Shown one piece after another: positions 10,021 to 17,787 of a stretch of 64,000 bases of DNA. This DNA is from Roseibium album. GTDB taxonomy: Bacteria; Pseudomonadota; Alphaproteobacteria; Rhizobiales; Stappiaceae. Made by a program: the position numbers and the translations under genes. The notes below the pieces were generated by a model. That model had not been told where the DNA came from. It was given only the letters and a program-made list of their open reading frames with translations, and ran no database searches. The stretch is from the NCBI RefSeq assembly GCF_001404515.1, contig NZ_CXWE01000001.1:1-64000 (forward strand). The letters are read 5' to 3'. Position 1 is the first letter of the stretch; each line of letters begins with the position of its first letter.

Positions 10021-11502
10021 TTAAGCGACGTCGGGTTTTCTGGTAAGGCCCTGTTTTTGTTGTAGCATTTCCATAACTTCGCGGAGATGATATCCAAGCG
10101 CGAACGCTAGACGCGGGGGAACAGCGTTTCCTACTTGGCTGTACTGCGGTACTTGAAAGCGTCTCCTGTGGGCCCCTGTAGTTTCCTTTGAGCGGAACTC
10201 GAAAGCATCGGGGAACGACTGAAACCTGGCCAACTCTCTTACTGTAGGGATGCGCGGTTGGACAGGATGAACAAAATCGTCGGGCATGCTAACTACTGTT
10301 GGTGCTGGTCGGCCCCAAAAAAGCGCACGCTGGCTATGTTTCTTCGTTGCGAGTTTCCTTATTAGATGCATTAGGGTGGGCTGTGCATTTGCAAGGATAC
10401 TTCCGTTACCATCCTTCGCCGGATACTTCACATTCGCTATTGCCGCATGCAGCAACTTACGTTGTGCATGTTCAGATAAACCCGTTTTTTTAGGAATTGC
10501 CAAGACTGACCGGTGGATATTTGCATCACGTAAGAACTGGTAAAGGCTGAACCTTTCCATTACCAAATCGGAATGTTGACGGAATACATGGTTGTTTGGT
10601 CTTTTGTTAGCTTGGGGATCGAATACAACGGCTTTCAAATAGCTGGTGTCTTCTCGCATCTCCCTTGCAAATTCAGATAGAGATGATGTCTCGGAATAAT
10701 TTTCTGTCATGAGATCCGAGATCGCATCCTTGACGGTGAAATACCCCGGCCCAACTTCATTTCTATTGTTATCGAAGTGGGTTCGTTTAGGTGCAAGAAG
10801 CGGTCGGTCACCAAGAACGGCCACTTGGGGTGAATCAATCGAAGAGTCCCAGATTTTCGCCGTTATTCCCAACGAATATTTACCGACAAGATCTTCTCTT
10901 AATCCGACGAGAAATACGCGCGGGCGATGTTGCGGTACACCGAAATGTTTTGCGTTGAGTACCATAGGTTGGACTTGGTAGCCAGGATCAGTCGCAGATA
11001 GTGCAGTCCACAAATCCTCAAAAGGCGACTTTGTCCCGTGTTTGAGAAAATCAAATTGCATGCCCGCAACGTTTTCAATAATGACAATCTTCGGCTTCAC
11101 TTTTTCAATGAACTCTAAAAATTGCCATGGCAATTTGTTGCGCTCATCTGAAGGATTACGATTGCCTGCTGACGAGAAACCTTGGCAAGGTGGACCGCCT
11201 GCTACTACGTCTATTTCGCTTTCTCGCAATCTGGAAAGTATGGCTTTGGATCGGAGGACATCTGACAACTCCCGCACTACCAGTCCAGACTCTGCCTGAT
11301 CTTCGAGATTGCGGTTTTCGTAATAATTCCGCCATTCATCCGCGTCTTGAATGGGGCGAATCAAGTTATGATAGTATGTTTCAGCGGCCATTTCAGATTT
11401 CTCGACCGCTAACTTTATTTGAAAACCGGCCTGTTTCAGGCCTAGTGAAAGCCCTCCGCAGCCTGCAAAAAGATCAACGCAAGTTGGGGAAGAAGAGACC
11501 AT
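10021..11502 (-). CDS. DNA (cytosine-5-)-methyltransferase
   Basis: This 493-residue protein has all the key motifs of C5-cytosine methyltransferases in order: I DLFAGCGGLSLG (SAM binding), IV GGPPCQGFS with the catalytic cysteine, VI ENV, VIII QHRPRVFLVG, IX RELARFQSFPD and X QVGNAVPP. The target-recognition region lies between VIII and IX; its target sequence cannot be read from the protein. The gene converges on the DptFGH-like operon (61 bases between stops) and diverges from the glycosylase gene. It is plausibly the self-marking component of that restriction system. An orphan solitary methyltransferase is the alternative. The start shown encodes MVSSSPTCVDLFAG, placing motif I close to the N terminus as is usual. 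Confidence 0.9.
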   Translation of the reverse strand: MVSSSPTCVDLFAGCGGLSLGLKQAGFQIKLAVEKSEMAAETYYHNLIRPIQDADEWRNYYENRNLEDQAESGLVVRELSDVLRSKAILSRLRESEIDVVAGGPPCQGFSSAGNRNPSDERNKLPWQFLEFIEKVKPKIVIIENVAGMQFDFLKHGTKSPFEDLWTALSATDPGYQVQPMVLNAKHFGVPQHRPRVFLVGLREDLVGKYSLGITAKIWDSSIDSPQVAVLGDRPLLAPKRTHFDNNRNEVGPGYFTVKDAISDLMTENYSETSSLSEFAREMREDTSYLKAVVFDPQANKRPNNHVFRQHSDLVMERFSLYQFLRDANIHRSVLAIPKKTGLSEHAQRKLLHAAIANVKYPAKDGNGSILANAQPTLMHLIRKLATKKHSQRALFWGRPAPTVVSMPDDFVHPVQPRIPTVRELARFQSFPDAFEFRSKETTGAHRRRFQVPQYSQVGNAVPPRLAFALGYHLREVMEMLQQKQGLTRKPDVA

Positions 11503-11761
11503 TTTTCTGGGTACCTAGTTCAAACTCAATCAGTCGGAAGAATCAATGAGGTTAATTCATAACTCGACAGCCTTCTACCCGCAAAAGCAAATGAAATACT
11601 TGAATATTCACAATATCTTGCATGCTTCATTAATGTGTAATGCCGTCATTTTCAACCTAGAACGTGTTCAGTCTTTGTTCACATTGATATTTCGCAATTT
11701 AAGTGCAGTCCCGAAAATTACTAACTAATCTCTAGCCCTACCTTAAAGAGCGTTCGAACAA
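11503..11761. promoter_or_regulatory. Divergent promoter region between methyltransferase and glycosylase genes
   Basis: The 259 bases between the two divergent start codons are notably AT-rich and contain no credible gene. They must hold both promoters. No clean operator palindrome was found by eye. Confidence 0.4.
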
Positions 11762-12439
11762 ATGCATCAGGACAGTCTCACTTCAGGTGAAAAATCAAGG
11801 ATCACTAGGATACGGAAAAGACTTTTAAGTTGGTTCGATAGGTGTGGTCGAAACTTTCCTTGGCGGAGACATGAGGCAGGAGAATACGAAAAGATCTGTG
11901 TCGAGGTTTTGCTGCAGCGTACCCGGGCAGAGACTGTGGCAAAGTGCTACAATGAGTTCTTTCGAAGGTACCCAGATTGGGATTGTTTGGCAGCTGCACC
12001 GATAAGCGAGCTTGAAATGGTTCTGCGCCCTCTTGGGTTGTGGCGTCGCCGTGCTCGCTCGATTAGTGCTTTGGCCAAGTATGCGCATGAAAACGGTGGG
12101 ACATTTCCCCAGCAGGACAAGGAGTTGGCTGACGTGCCAGCTGTTGGACAATATGTTTCAAATGCGATCCAGCTGTTTCAACATGATAGGGCAAAACCCT
12201 TGGTCGACGTGAATATGGCTAGATTCTTAGAGAGATATCTTCGCAGTCGACGTTTAGCGGACATAAGGTACGATCCTTGGCTTCAAGAGGCCTGTCACTG
12301 GTTGGTAGACTGCGAACGCCCCATCGCCACAAACTGGGCGGCACTTGACCATTCCGCATTAATTTGCACGGCCAGAAGCCCGCGTTGTAGTGAGTGCGAA
12401 CTTAGCGCGCGATGCAATTTCGCACTGCGCCAAAAGTAA
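11762..12439 (+). CDS. HhH-GPD DNA glycosylase, probably T/G-mismatch thymine glycosylase (MIG-like)
   Basis: This 225-residue protein is of the MutY/endonuclease III superfamily. Visible features are PWRRHEAGEYEKICVEVLLQ (N-terminal helical core), the helix-hairpin-helix VPAVGQYVSNAI at about 126-137, the catalytic aspartate in VDVNMAR near 150, and a [4Fe-4S] loop C-x6-C-x2-C-x5-C at the C terminus. The HhH position that is Lys in endonuclease III and Ser in MutY is Tyr here (VGQY), as in MIG, the thymine-DNA glycosylase encoded beside the MthTI methyltransferase in Methanothermobacter. MutY's C-terminal NUDIX-like domain is absent. It lies divergently next to the m5C methyltransferase, so the expected job is repair of T/G mismatches from m5C deamination, replacing Vsr. 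Substrate choice is inferred. Confidence 0.75.
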   Translation: MHQDSLTSGEKSRITRIRKRLLSWFDRCGRNFPWRRHEAGEYEKICVEVLLQRTRAETVAKCYNEFFRRYPDWDCLAAAPISELEMVLRPLGLWRRRARSISALAKYAHENGGTFPQQDKELADVPAVGQYVSNAIQLFQHDRAKPLVDVNMARFLERYLRSRRLADIRYDPWLQEACHWLVDCERPIATNWAALDHSALICTARSPRCSECELSARCNFALRQK

Positions 12440-12576
12440 TGTTCATAATAGTCTATCGCGAAGCAACGCGGTCGTCTTGGATGTGAGGACTCAGTTTGTT
12501 GAAATCCCAGCTAAAATGCTTGGATTCTGTCTTGTATGCGGTATTATAATACCACAGAAAAGGATTTAAGGTTCTG

Positions 12577-12993
12577 TTGATGACCATCAGATCTCGACCC
12601 AAACGCAATGGCAACTACAAACCTGGTCCGGGGCGTCCCCCTGGCCGCAAGAACAACAAGACACTCGCGCTGGAAGAGGCCGCCCGCAAGGCAGCTGCAG
12701 ATATCGAAAACGCTTTTGAAGGTGACGCACATGCATTTTTGCAGGCCGTGTATCGCAATCCAGACATGCCGATCGAGATCAGAATCCAAGCGGCTGGCCG
12801 GGCACTACGGGTTGAGAAACCCGTCCTTTCAGCGAGCCGTGCCAATGTGAATGTGAATGTGGGCTTTGGCGAGCGTCTCGAGGCAGCCCGTAAACGCTTT
12901 CAAGAGATCGCGCTTCAGGAGGCGATAAAGATTGAGACCACCTCTGTGTCGCCACCCACGGTACAGCTAAGCACGAAAAAGGTTGGCCGGTAG
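12577..12993 (+). CDS. Small basic hypothetical protein of mobile-element type
   Basis: This 138-residue protein starts with a basic tail, RPKRNGNYKPGPGRPPGRKN, which resembles an AT-hook or nucleic-acid-binding tail, followed by a helical region (ALEEAARKAAADIENAF) and a middle segment YRNPDMPIEIRIQAAGRALR. Proteins with this GRPPGRKN-type opening occur in prophages and integrative elements, sometimes near small terminases, but no function is claimed. It lies between the glycosylase gene and the replication module of the island, on the opposite strand to the helicase gene. Confidence 0.55.
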   Translation: MMTIRSRPKRNGNYKPGPGRPPGRKNNKTLALEEAARKAAADIENAFEGDAHAFLQAVYRNPDMPIEIRIQAAGRALRVEKPVLSASRANVNVNVGFGERLEAARKRFQEIALQEAIKIETTSVSPPTVQLSTKKVGR

Positions 12994-13019
12994 TGCAGAC
13001 AGCCATGACACCGCCACGA

Positions 13020-13148
13020 CTTTACCGATACAACCGGTAAACGTAACCTTTTGTATTTTTTGCTTCGTTTTGCGCAAAAACACCAGATTACCGGTTCTAT
13101 CGGTTGTCTGATAGTTGCCGGGAGATTTTAGACGGACAACCGATAGAC
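13020..13148. repeat. Iteron-like repeats beside the SF3 helicase gene (candidate origin)
   Basis: A related sequence occurs in three places. TTACCGATACAACCGGTAAA starts at 13022, its near inverted copy TTACCGGTTCTATCGGTTGT at 13088-13107, and GACAACCGATAGAC at about 13134-13147 repeats one half. Each full copy is itself an imperfect palindrome (ACCG..CGGT). They sit in a noncoding gap of about 290 bases just past the stop of the island's helicase gene. Such repeats are what an initiator/helicase of a P4-like element would bind, so this is a candidate replication origin or control site. A transcriptional operator is an alternative. Confidence 0.45.
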
Positions 13149-13285
13149 ATCTTGAATTGGGTTGCTGTTTTCGTTTTGAGGCCGAGCCGCAGAGCGGCCC
13201 GTTCCAAGAAGCGGGCTGCCAACCTTCCTTCTCTTTTTGAAGCTTGCGGCAGTCCAGATTTGGTTGCGTGTTTATGCGGCGACGC

Positions 13286-14605
13286 CTATCGGTTTGCGAC
13301 AATGTTGAGTCCAGTCCAGACCTTTGTTGACTTGCGGCTAACGCTCTTGGTGGTTTTCACAAATCCGTTTTTCACCATCTTCGGTGAAAAGGAACGCTCG
13401 TTGCCAGGATCATGGTTCCTCTCGTGCGCAAAGTCTTTCCAGGAAAGGAACGCGTTTCGCACTGGCACAAAACCGGCAGCATTAATTTCACAACATTCTG
13501 CCAGCCATTGGCCGAAGACGTATTCCTGTTCAAGATATTCTTGCGTGGCAGTTTCGACCCTTTGGGGCGGACTTAATCCCTCGCGGTACCAATTGACTGC
13601 ACCGTCAATCATCCAGCGTAAGATGCCTGGCCATTCTTCCTTTAGTTTCTCCTCAAGACTCTTGTCCACCACCTTGGGCGTTTTGTCGAAAGGAACAATT
13701 TGGATACGGCGCTTGATCGCCTCGTCTATTGCTCCAAATCCTGGCGCGTGATTCCCCACAACTATCAAGGTGAACTGTGGAACAAAATCAAAGTAGTCTT
13801 GTCGCATGTATCTTGCCGAAATTGGGTCACCGCCAGTCAATTGCTTGATCAAGCTTACCCGCCAGTTGCGGCCTTCCTCAGTCTCTGACGCCACAACAGC
13901 GCGTGCGCCATGGAGTTTTGCAAGTCCAGTAGGATGTGAATCAAACCTTGAAACTGTGAGCGTTTCTATCGCTGCGACTTCGGTGTAACTGCCTGATATT
14001 CCTTTGAAAATATTTATGAAAACTGATTTACCGTTTCCGCCTGGTCCATAGATAAAGGACAGGATCTGTTCGCTTGTCTCACCAGTTTGTGCGTATCCTG
14101 ACAGACGCTGCAGATAGGCAAGCATCTCTTGGTCTCCACCGGTCACTTCGTCAAGGAATTGGAGAAATCTTGGACAGTCCGCAGTGTCCGCCGGGCTGAT
14201 AGACGTACACTTTGAGATCAAGTCGGCGGGATCAGCTTTCTTCATCGAGCCGTCGCGAAGATTGACAGTGCCGCCCGGCGTACCCAGTAGCATGCGATCA
14301 GAGTTCCAGGCTTCAGACGTTACAGAAATACGCTGATCAGCAAGCGCGAACTGCTCAACACCCCGCGCAAACGCGGCCTTCCGCATCGATAACTTATGAG
14401 TCTCCGTACACAGATCGATGTATTCTCTTATGTCGTTGAATGTTGCCAAGGTGCGGTCTTCAACCCAAACCGCGCCATTCCACCGGAACCATCTGCCACG
14501 CACATGATCATATCGAAGCGTAGTCTGACACTTGTCAACAAAGTCCCGAGCGAGTCCGTCCTGCGTGAGCGGCGAGCTTAATCTGTCAACGTTTTTTGAG
14601 CTCAT
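13286..14605 (-). CDS. SF3-type (P4 alpha/D5-like) phage/plasmid helicase
   Basis: This 439-residue protein has a DUF5906/D5-like region and an SF3 helicase core. Walker A is GPGGNGKSVF, the helicase B motif follows around HGARAVVASETEE, and motif C is FTLIVVGNHAP with the conserved asparagine. The C-terminal winged-helix segment KDFAHERNH...FSPKMVKNGF follows. The protein lacks the N-terminal primase/polymerase domain found in full-length P4 alpha proteins. It would unwind DNA at the element's origin. It overlaps the AlpA-like gene upstream by 4 bases (ATGA), so the two are co-transcribed leftward. Typical of P4-like satellites and integrative elements. Confidence 0.85.
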   Translation of the reverse strand: MSSKNVDRLSSPLTQDGLARDFVDKCQTTLRYDHVRGRWFRWNGAVWVEDRTLATFNDIREYIDLCTETHKLSMRKAAFARGVEQFALADQRISVTSEAWNSDRMLLGTPGGTVNLRDGSMKKADPADLISKCTSISPADTADCPRFLQFLDEVTGGDQEMLAYLQRLSGYAQTGETSEQILSFIYGPGGNGKSVFINIFKGISGSYTEVAAIETLTVSRFDSHPTGLAKLHGARAVVASETEEGRNWRVSLIKQLTGGDPISARYMRQDYFDFVPQFTLIVVGNHAPGFGAIDEAIKRRIQIVPFDKTPKVVDKSLEEKLKEEWPGILRWMIDGAVNWYREGLSPPQRVETATQEYLEQEYVFGQWLAECCEINAAGFVPVRNAFLSWKDFAHERNHDPGNERSFSPKMVKNGFVKTTKSVSRKSTKVWTGLNIVANR

Positions 14606-14811
14606 TTCTCAATGCCTTCTTGTGCGTGGCGTTGGGAGACGATGAATTGCTCGATCTCTGACGCTTTAAAGCGGGTGAGTGATCCGATTTTGATAGGTTT
14701 TGGGAAGCCTTGTGTCTTGTTGATGTGTCGATAAATCGTAGATCGACTAATGCCGCCCAAAGCAGAAGACAATTCAGAGATATCAACGAGCTTATCTTGA
14801 TGCTTATACAT
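14602..14811 (-). CDS. AlpA-family excisionase/transcriptional regulator
   Basis: This 69-residue MerR-like winged-helix protein has DISELSSALGGISRSTIYRH as the helix-turn-helix, followed by FPKPIKIGSLTRFKASEIEQ, which is the classic AlpA/Phage_AlpA (PF05930) signature. Such proteins act as recombination directionality factors or activators of integrase in P4-like islands. Its stop overlaps the helicase start by 4 bases. With the integrase now broken, any excision role would need another recombinase. Confidence 0.85.
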   Translation of the reverse strand: MYKHQDKLVDISELSSALGGISRSTIYRHINKTQGFPKPIKIGSLTRFKASEIEQFIVSQRHAQEGIEK

Positions 14812-14954
14812 CGATGGTGCCTTTCTCGTGTTGAGTTTGAAGCACCGGATGACAACATGGGACTACATCCGGCCCCATGACTTTCCCAAAATTTCACGTC
14901 TGCGTAGAAATACAAAAAACACAAAGAAAATTGGATTAAGTGTATATGTTGGAA

Positions 14955-15602
14955 TTACGATTGGCGGCTGTGTTTTTGTTTGAGTTCCTCGACCGCCTTC
15001 GCGCAAGGAAGTCGTGAATCGATATGAAAACCCATCAGCTTAAATACTTGCTTGACTGCCCTGTTGAACGGTGTCGGTTTGTTTGTCTCATTTCCATGTC
15101 CTGTGCCAGGTATCGCGCCAGTTCGCTCGTAGCACCAGGCGCCTATTACGAGGGCGACCTTGTACGCCATCGCGTTCCTTGGTTTTCTTTTACCTGGCCA
15201 GTAAAGATTTTTGGTTTCTTCGATAGCGTTCAGGCCAGTTTTTAGCTCTTCCGCCAAAATTAAGAACAGTTCTTTGTGCGTAATAGGTTCTTCTGAATTT
15301 TCATAGATGTTTTGAAGTGTAATTGAGTGGTTTGCAAGTGTAAGTAATACATTTTTGTCTAGCTTTGATAGGTGGTTTTCGACTTTAGATAGTGCTTTTA
15401 CGGCAGCATTAATTTGCTTGGCGCTCTCGATATAGTATTTGGCATCTGGATCGCCTGCATCGGTTATGGCTCCAAAAGACATAGATTTTTGCGCATCTTC
15501 GCGCGCGCATGATTGATCGATTCCCGGCAGGTAGGAACTGTATAGCTCGTGAAGTAATCTTTCCATCTGCGTTGGAAAATCGCTGCAATTCTGTTCAGTC
15601 AT
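14955..15602 (-). CDS. Island hypothetical protein
   Basis: This 215-residue protein was not recognised. It is soluble and helical, with an ENHLSKLDKNVLLTLANHSI segment in the middle and a C-terminal part (GKRKPRNAMAYKVALVIGAW) that reads like those of small hypothetical proteins between integrase and AlpA genes in alphaproteobacterial islands. It overlaps the integrase pseudogene end by 8 bases and is followed by about 140 bases before the AlpA gene, so it belongs to the leftward island operon. Confidence 0.6.
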   Translation of the reverse strand: MTEQNCSDFPTQMERLLHELYSSYLPGIDQSCAREDAQKSMSFGAITDAGDPDAKYYIESAKQINAAVKALSKVENHLSKLDKNVLLTLANHSITLQNIYENSEEPITHKELFLILAEELKTGLNAIEETKNLYWPGKRKPRNAMAYKVALVIGAWCYERTGAIPGTGHGNETNKPTPFNRAVKQVFKLMGFHIDSRLPCAKAVEELKQKHSRQS

Positions 15603-16799
15603 GGAGCTCAGTTTCGATTGTGGTCTGCGCGACGATTAGGTCAGCCCATCGACTTAGAGCACCAGCTCGCTGATTAAGGTATTCGGACTGATTGTAGACG
15701 CGAGCGACAGCCGAAGGTGCAGACCCGCTTGCCATATGACTCAACACTCGATCCACAACTCCCTCCGGTTCTCCAAGCTCACACAGCGCCGAAGCAAAAG
15801 CAGTGCGAATATCATGGAGACGCCAGTCGGATAGATCCACTAAACAGTTTAGCCGTGTCTTAAGCTTGCTAAAACCGCTCACGGGCGTTTTGCCCGTGGT
15901 GGTAAAAACGAAATCGCAACCGGGTTCAGATTCAGCATTGAGAGCTTCGAGTTCTCGAACAACTGGATCCGAGAGGTATACAATATGCATACGGCGATTT
16001 TTCGTTCGGCTTCCTGAAATGGACCAACGCCGATGCTCAAAGTCAATCTCTGATCACCGCATCCCAGCGACATCACCCCGGCGTTGCGCAGTGAGCGCTA
16101 GAATGCGAACCAGTGGCCCCCAGAATCCATTTAGCTGAAACGAGGCCTCCATAATCTTTTGAACTTCTGCTATCGACAGTACTCGATCTCTTGGTCGTTC
16201 GGTCACCGCTTGCTGGTTCCAATGCCAATATCTTCAATGATGTAACCCCGACGCCAGCACCACTTCGAAAACGCGACAAGTGCAGCTCTTATGCGGTTCG
16301 CAGCATAACGTGCACCTTCTGTGGCTTTGCGGTCGATGGCTGTTTGCAAGTCTTTTCTCGTCAACTTTGAGATTTGGCTTGAGGCCTTGCTTGCAAGTGC
16401 GCTTCGAAGCTGGCTTTCGCGTTCCCTCGCTGTGCGTAAGTTTGGCACTAGTTGCCTTTCCGCGTACTCGTCAATTGCGTCGCTGACAGTGCGTGTGTCT
16501 GCTTCGCGCGCCTTTCTTTTTTCGCGCCTCTCTTTGATTGGGTCGCGGCCGTGATAGGCCTCTACGCGCAGCCTCAGGGCCTCTTTGCGTGCCTCTGCGA
16601 GGCCGACAGTTGGATACTCACCTATAGTGAACCTGCGCTTATGACCGTCGATATTGACTTGCACACTCCAAGTTTTTCTCCCGTTTGCCGTGATGCGAAA
16701 TTTCAGGCCGGGGACAGTCTTGTCGGACAGCTCTGATCGACCGACGGCTGGCGGTTTGATTCTACGAAGTCGAATATCGCTAAGTGAATTTGATGGCAT
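15595..16799 (-). pseudogene. Tyrosine integrase (DUF4102/P4 type), inactivated by frameshift and nonsense
   Basis: The N-terminal part from 16799 (MPSNSLSDIRLRRIKPP...GLKFRITANGRKTWSVQV) is the DUF4102 arm-binding domain followed by the core-binding domain. The frame breaks near 16205-16215, where SKR-stop replaces the expected continuation into TERPRDRVLSIAEVQ in another frame. After TAQRRGDVAGMR a TGA at 16054-16056 stands where TGG (Trp) is expected. The remaining catalytic region is present: HDIR (His-x-x-Arg), LSHMA and the nucleophile context ARVYNQSEYL. Two independent lesions mean no full enzyme is made, so the island is probably stuck unless helped in trans. Confidence 0.85.
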
Positions 16800-16930
16800 A
16801 TTGGGGGGCCGCTCGGGGTAAAAAACACGTGAGACTAGGTGACTTGAATATACACACTTTGAGTCATGTTGAGAAGGAAAAATAAAATAACATATTGAAA
16901 AATATAAATGTTTTGGATGTCTTGATATCC

Positions 16931-17008
16931 GATGAGACGTAGTGCTACACATAGAGCGTCGGATTGTGGCTCCGAAGCTCGGTGGTTCGAACCCAGTCGT
17001 CTGTACCA
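16931..17008 (+). tRNA. tRNA-His-like sequence (GTG anticodon), likely attachment-site copy
   Basis: An anticodon arm TCGGA-TTGTGGC-TCCGA with anticodon GTG at 16966-16968, a T-loop TTCGAAC at 16986-16992 and a 3' CCA at 17006-17008 make a tRNA-His-like outline. The D-arm is poor (TAGTGCTACACATAGAGC) and the acceptor and T stems contain mismatches (AGACG pairs with CGTCT, outer pairs do not). It lies just upstream of the integrase start, in the orientation expected for the distal attachment site of an element that integrated into a tRNA-His gene: a 3' tRNA portion retained, 5' part diverged. Treat it as a pseudo-tRNA or att remnant rather than a working gene. Confidence 0.6.
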
Positions 17009-17111
17009 TCTTGTGATTAACAAGAAATCGATATTTAGTCCGTCGTCGGGGTATTTGGAACAGATAGCCGCGTGATTTAGCGGAAAGATTGGCCCATCTT
17101 GTTGGTTGATT

Positions 17112-17652
17112 TTATGCGGCTTGATTGCGGTATTGCAAACGCCGTTGATTGATTGTGTCTCGTTTGATCCTTTTGCATTCGAGTAGGATGGTTTCACATC
17201 GCCCAAAGTACACATCGGCGGGTGTGAGGTTGCCGAGACTCTCATGATAGCGCTGATGATTGTAGTGAGTAACGAAGCGTTCGATACTGGCGTTGAGATC
17301 ACCGAGCAAGAAGTAGTTTTCCAACAGGATCTGGTTCTTCATGGTTTGATGCCAGCGCTCTATCTTTCCTTGGGTCTGAGGATGGTAAGGTGCACCACGC
17401 ACGTGATCCATATCTTGCTCGTTGAGCCTATCAGCCAGTTCACCAGAGATGTAACTCGCGCCGTTGTCCTACAGCAGGCGGGGTTTGTGCCGAACGGCAA
17501 CCTGATCACAGCCGGATGCTTGGAATGCCAGTTCCAGCGTGTCTGTGACGTCGGTAGCCTGCATGGTCGTGCAGAGCTTCCAGGCGACAACGTATCGCGA
17601 GAAGTCATCCAGATTTTGCTCAGGTAGTACCAGCCCCAGCCAATGATCTTGA
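17112..17652 (-). pseudogene. IS3-family orfB, 3' exon half (degenerate)
   Basis: Reading leftward from the intron boundary, the protein continues IKIIGWGWYYLS, then after a one-base loss near 17605 shifts to LDDFSRYVVAWKLCTTMQAT and DVTDTLELAFQASGCDQVAV. A TAG at 17469-17471 replaces the expected Ser of the SDNG motif (LL-stop-DNGASYISGEL). The end MDHVRGAPYHPQTQGKIERW and YHESLGNLTPADVYFGR completes the rve core. So this half has both a frameshift and a nonsense change. Confidence 0.8.
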
Positions 17653-17687
17653 GTGGAGTAAGAAGCGCGTTTGCGCTTCTCCTCCCC

Positions 17688-17721
17688 GAACCGTACGCGC
17701 GCCTTTCAGCGCATACGGCTC
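17688..17721 (-). ncRNA. Group II intron domain V
   Basis: The 34-base hairpin begins GAGCCGTATGCG, has a GAAA tetraloop context and ends CGCGTACGGTTC. This is the catalytic domain V of bacterial group II introns. A domain VI-like stem (GGAGAAGCGC-AAAC-GCGCTT..CTCC) follows directly, then the intron ends about 35 bases downstream. Confidence 0.85.
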
Positions 17722-17787
17722 TCCATTCAAACTTGGCCCATGGCCATAGCAACATCATGGTCGCGAGAGGTGACGGTGCTGCGGGTT

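Noticed and set aside
10021..12439. A Vsr endonuclease with the methyltransferase
   Set aside because: The neighbouring repair gene has an HhH-GPD fold and Fe-S cysteines, not the Vsr fold.
13104..13751. A 215-codon rightward open frame
   Set aside because: It mostly lies opposite the helicase gene, whose motifs are clear; it is a shadow.
16931..17008. A functional tRNA-His gene
   Set aside because: Anticodon arm, T-loop and CCA are present, but the D-arm and several acceptor and T-stem pairs fail, so it is reported as tRNA-like only.
16203..17009. A 268-residue integrase product starting at 17009
   Set aside because: The first 70 codons run through the tRNA-like sequence and promoter; the family starts at the Met at 16799.
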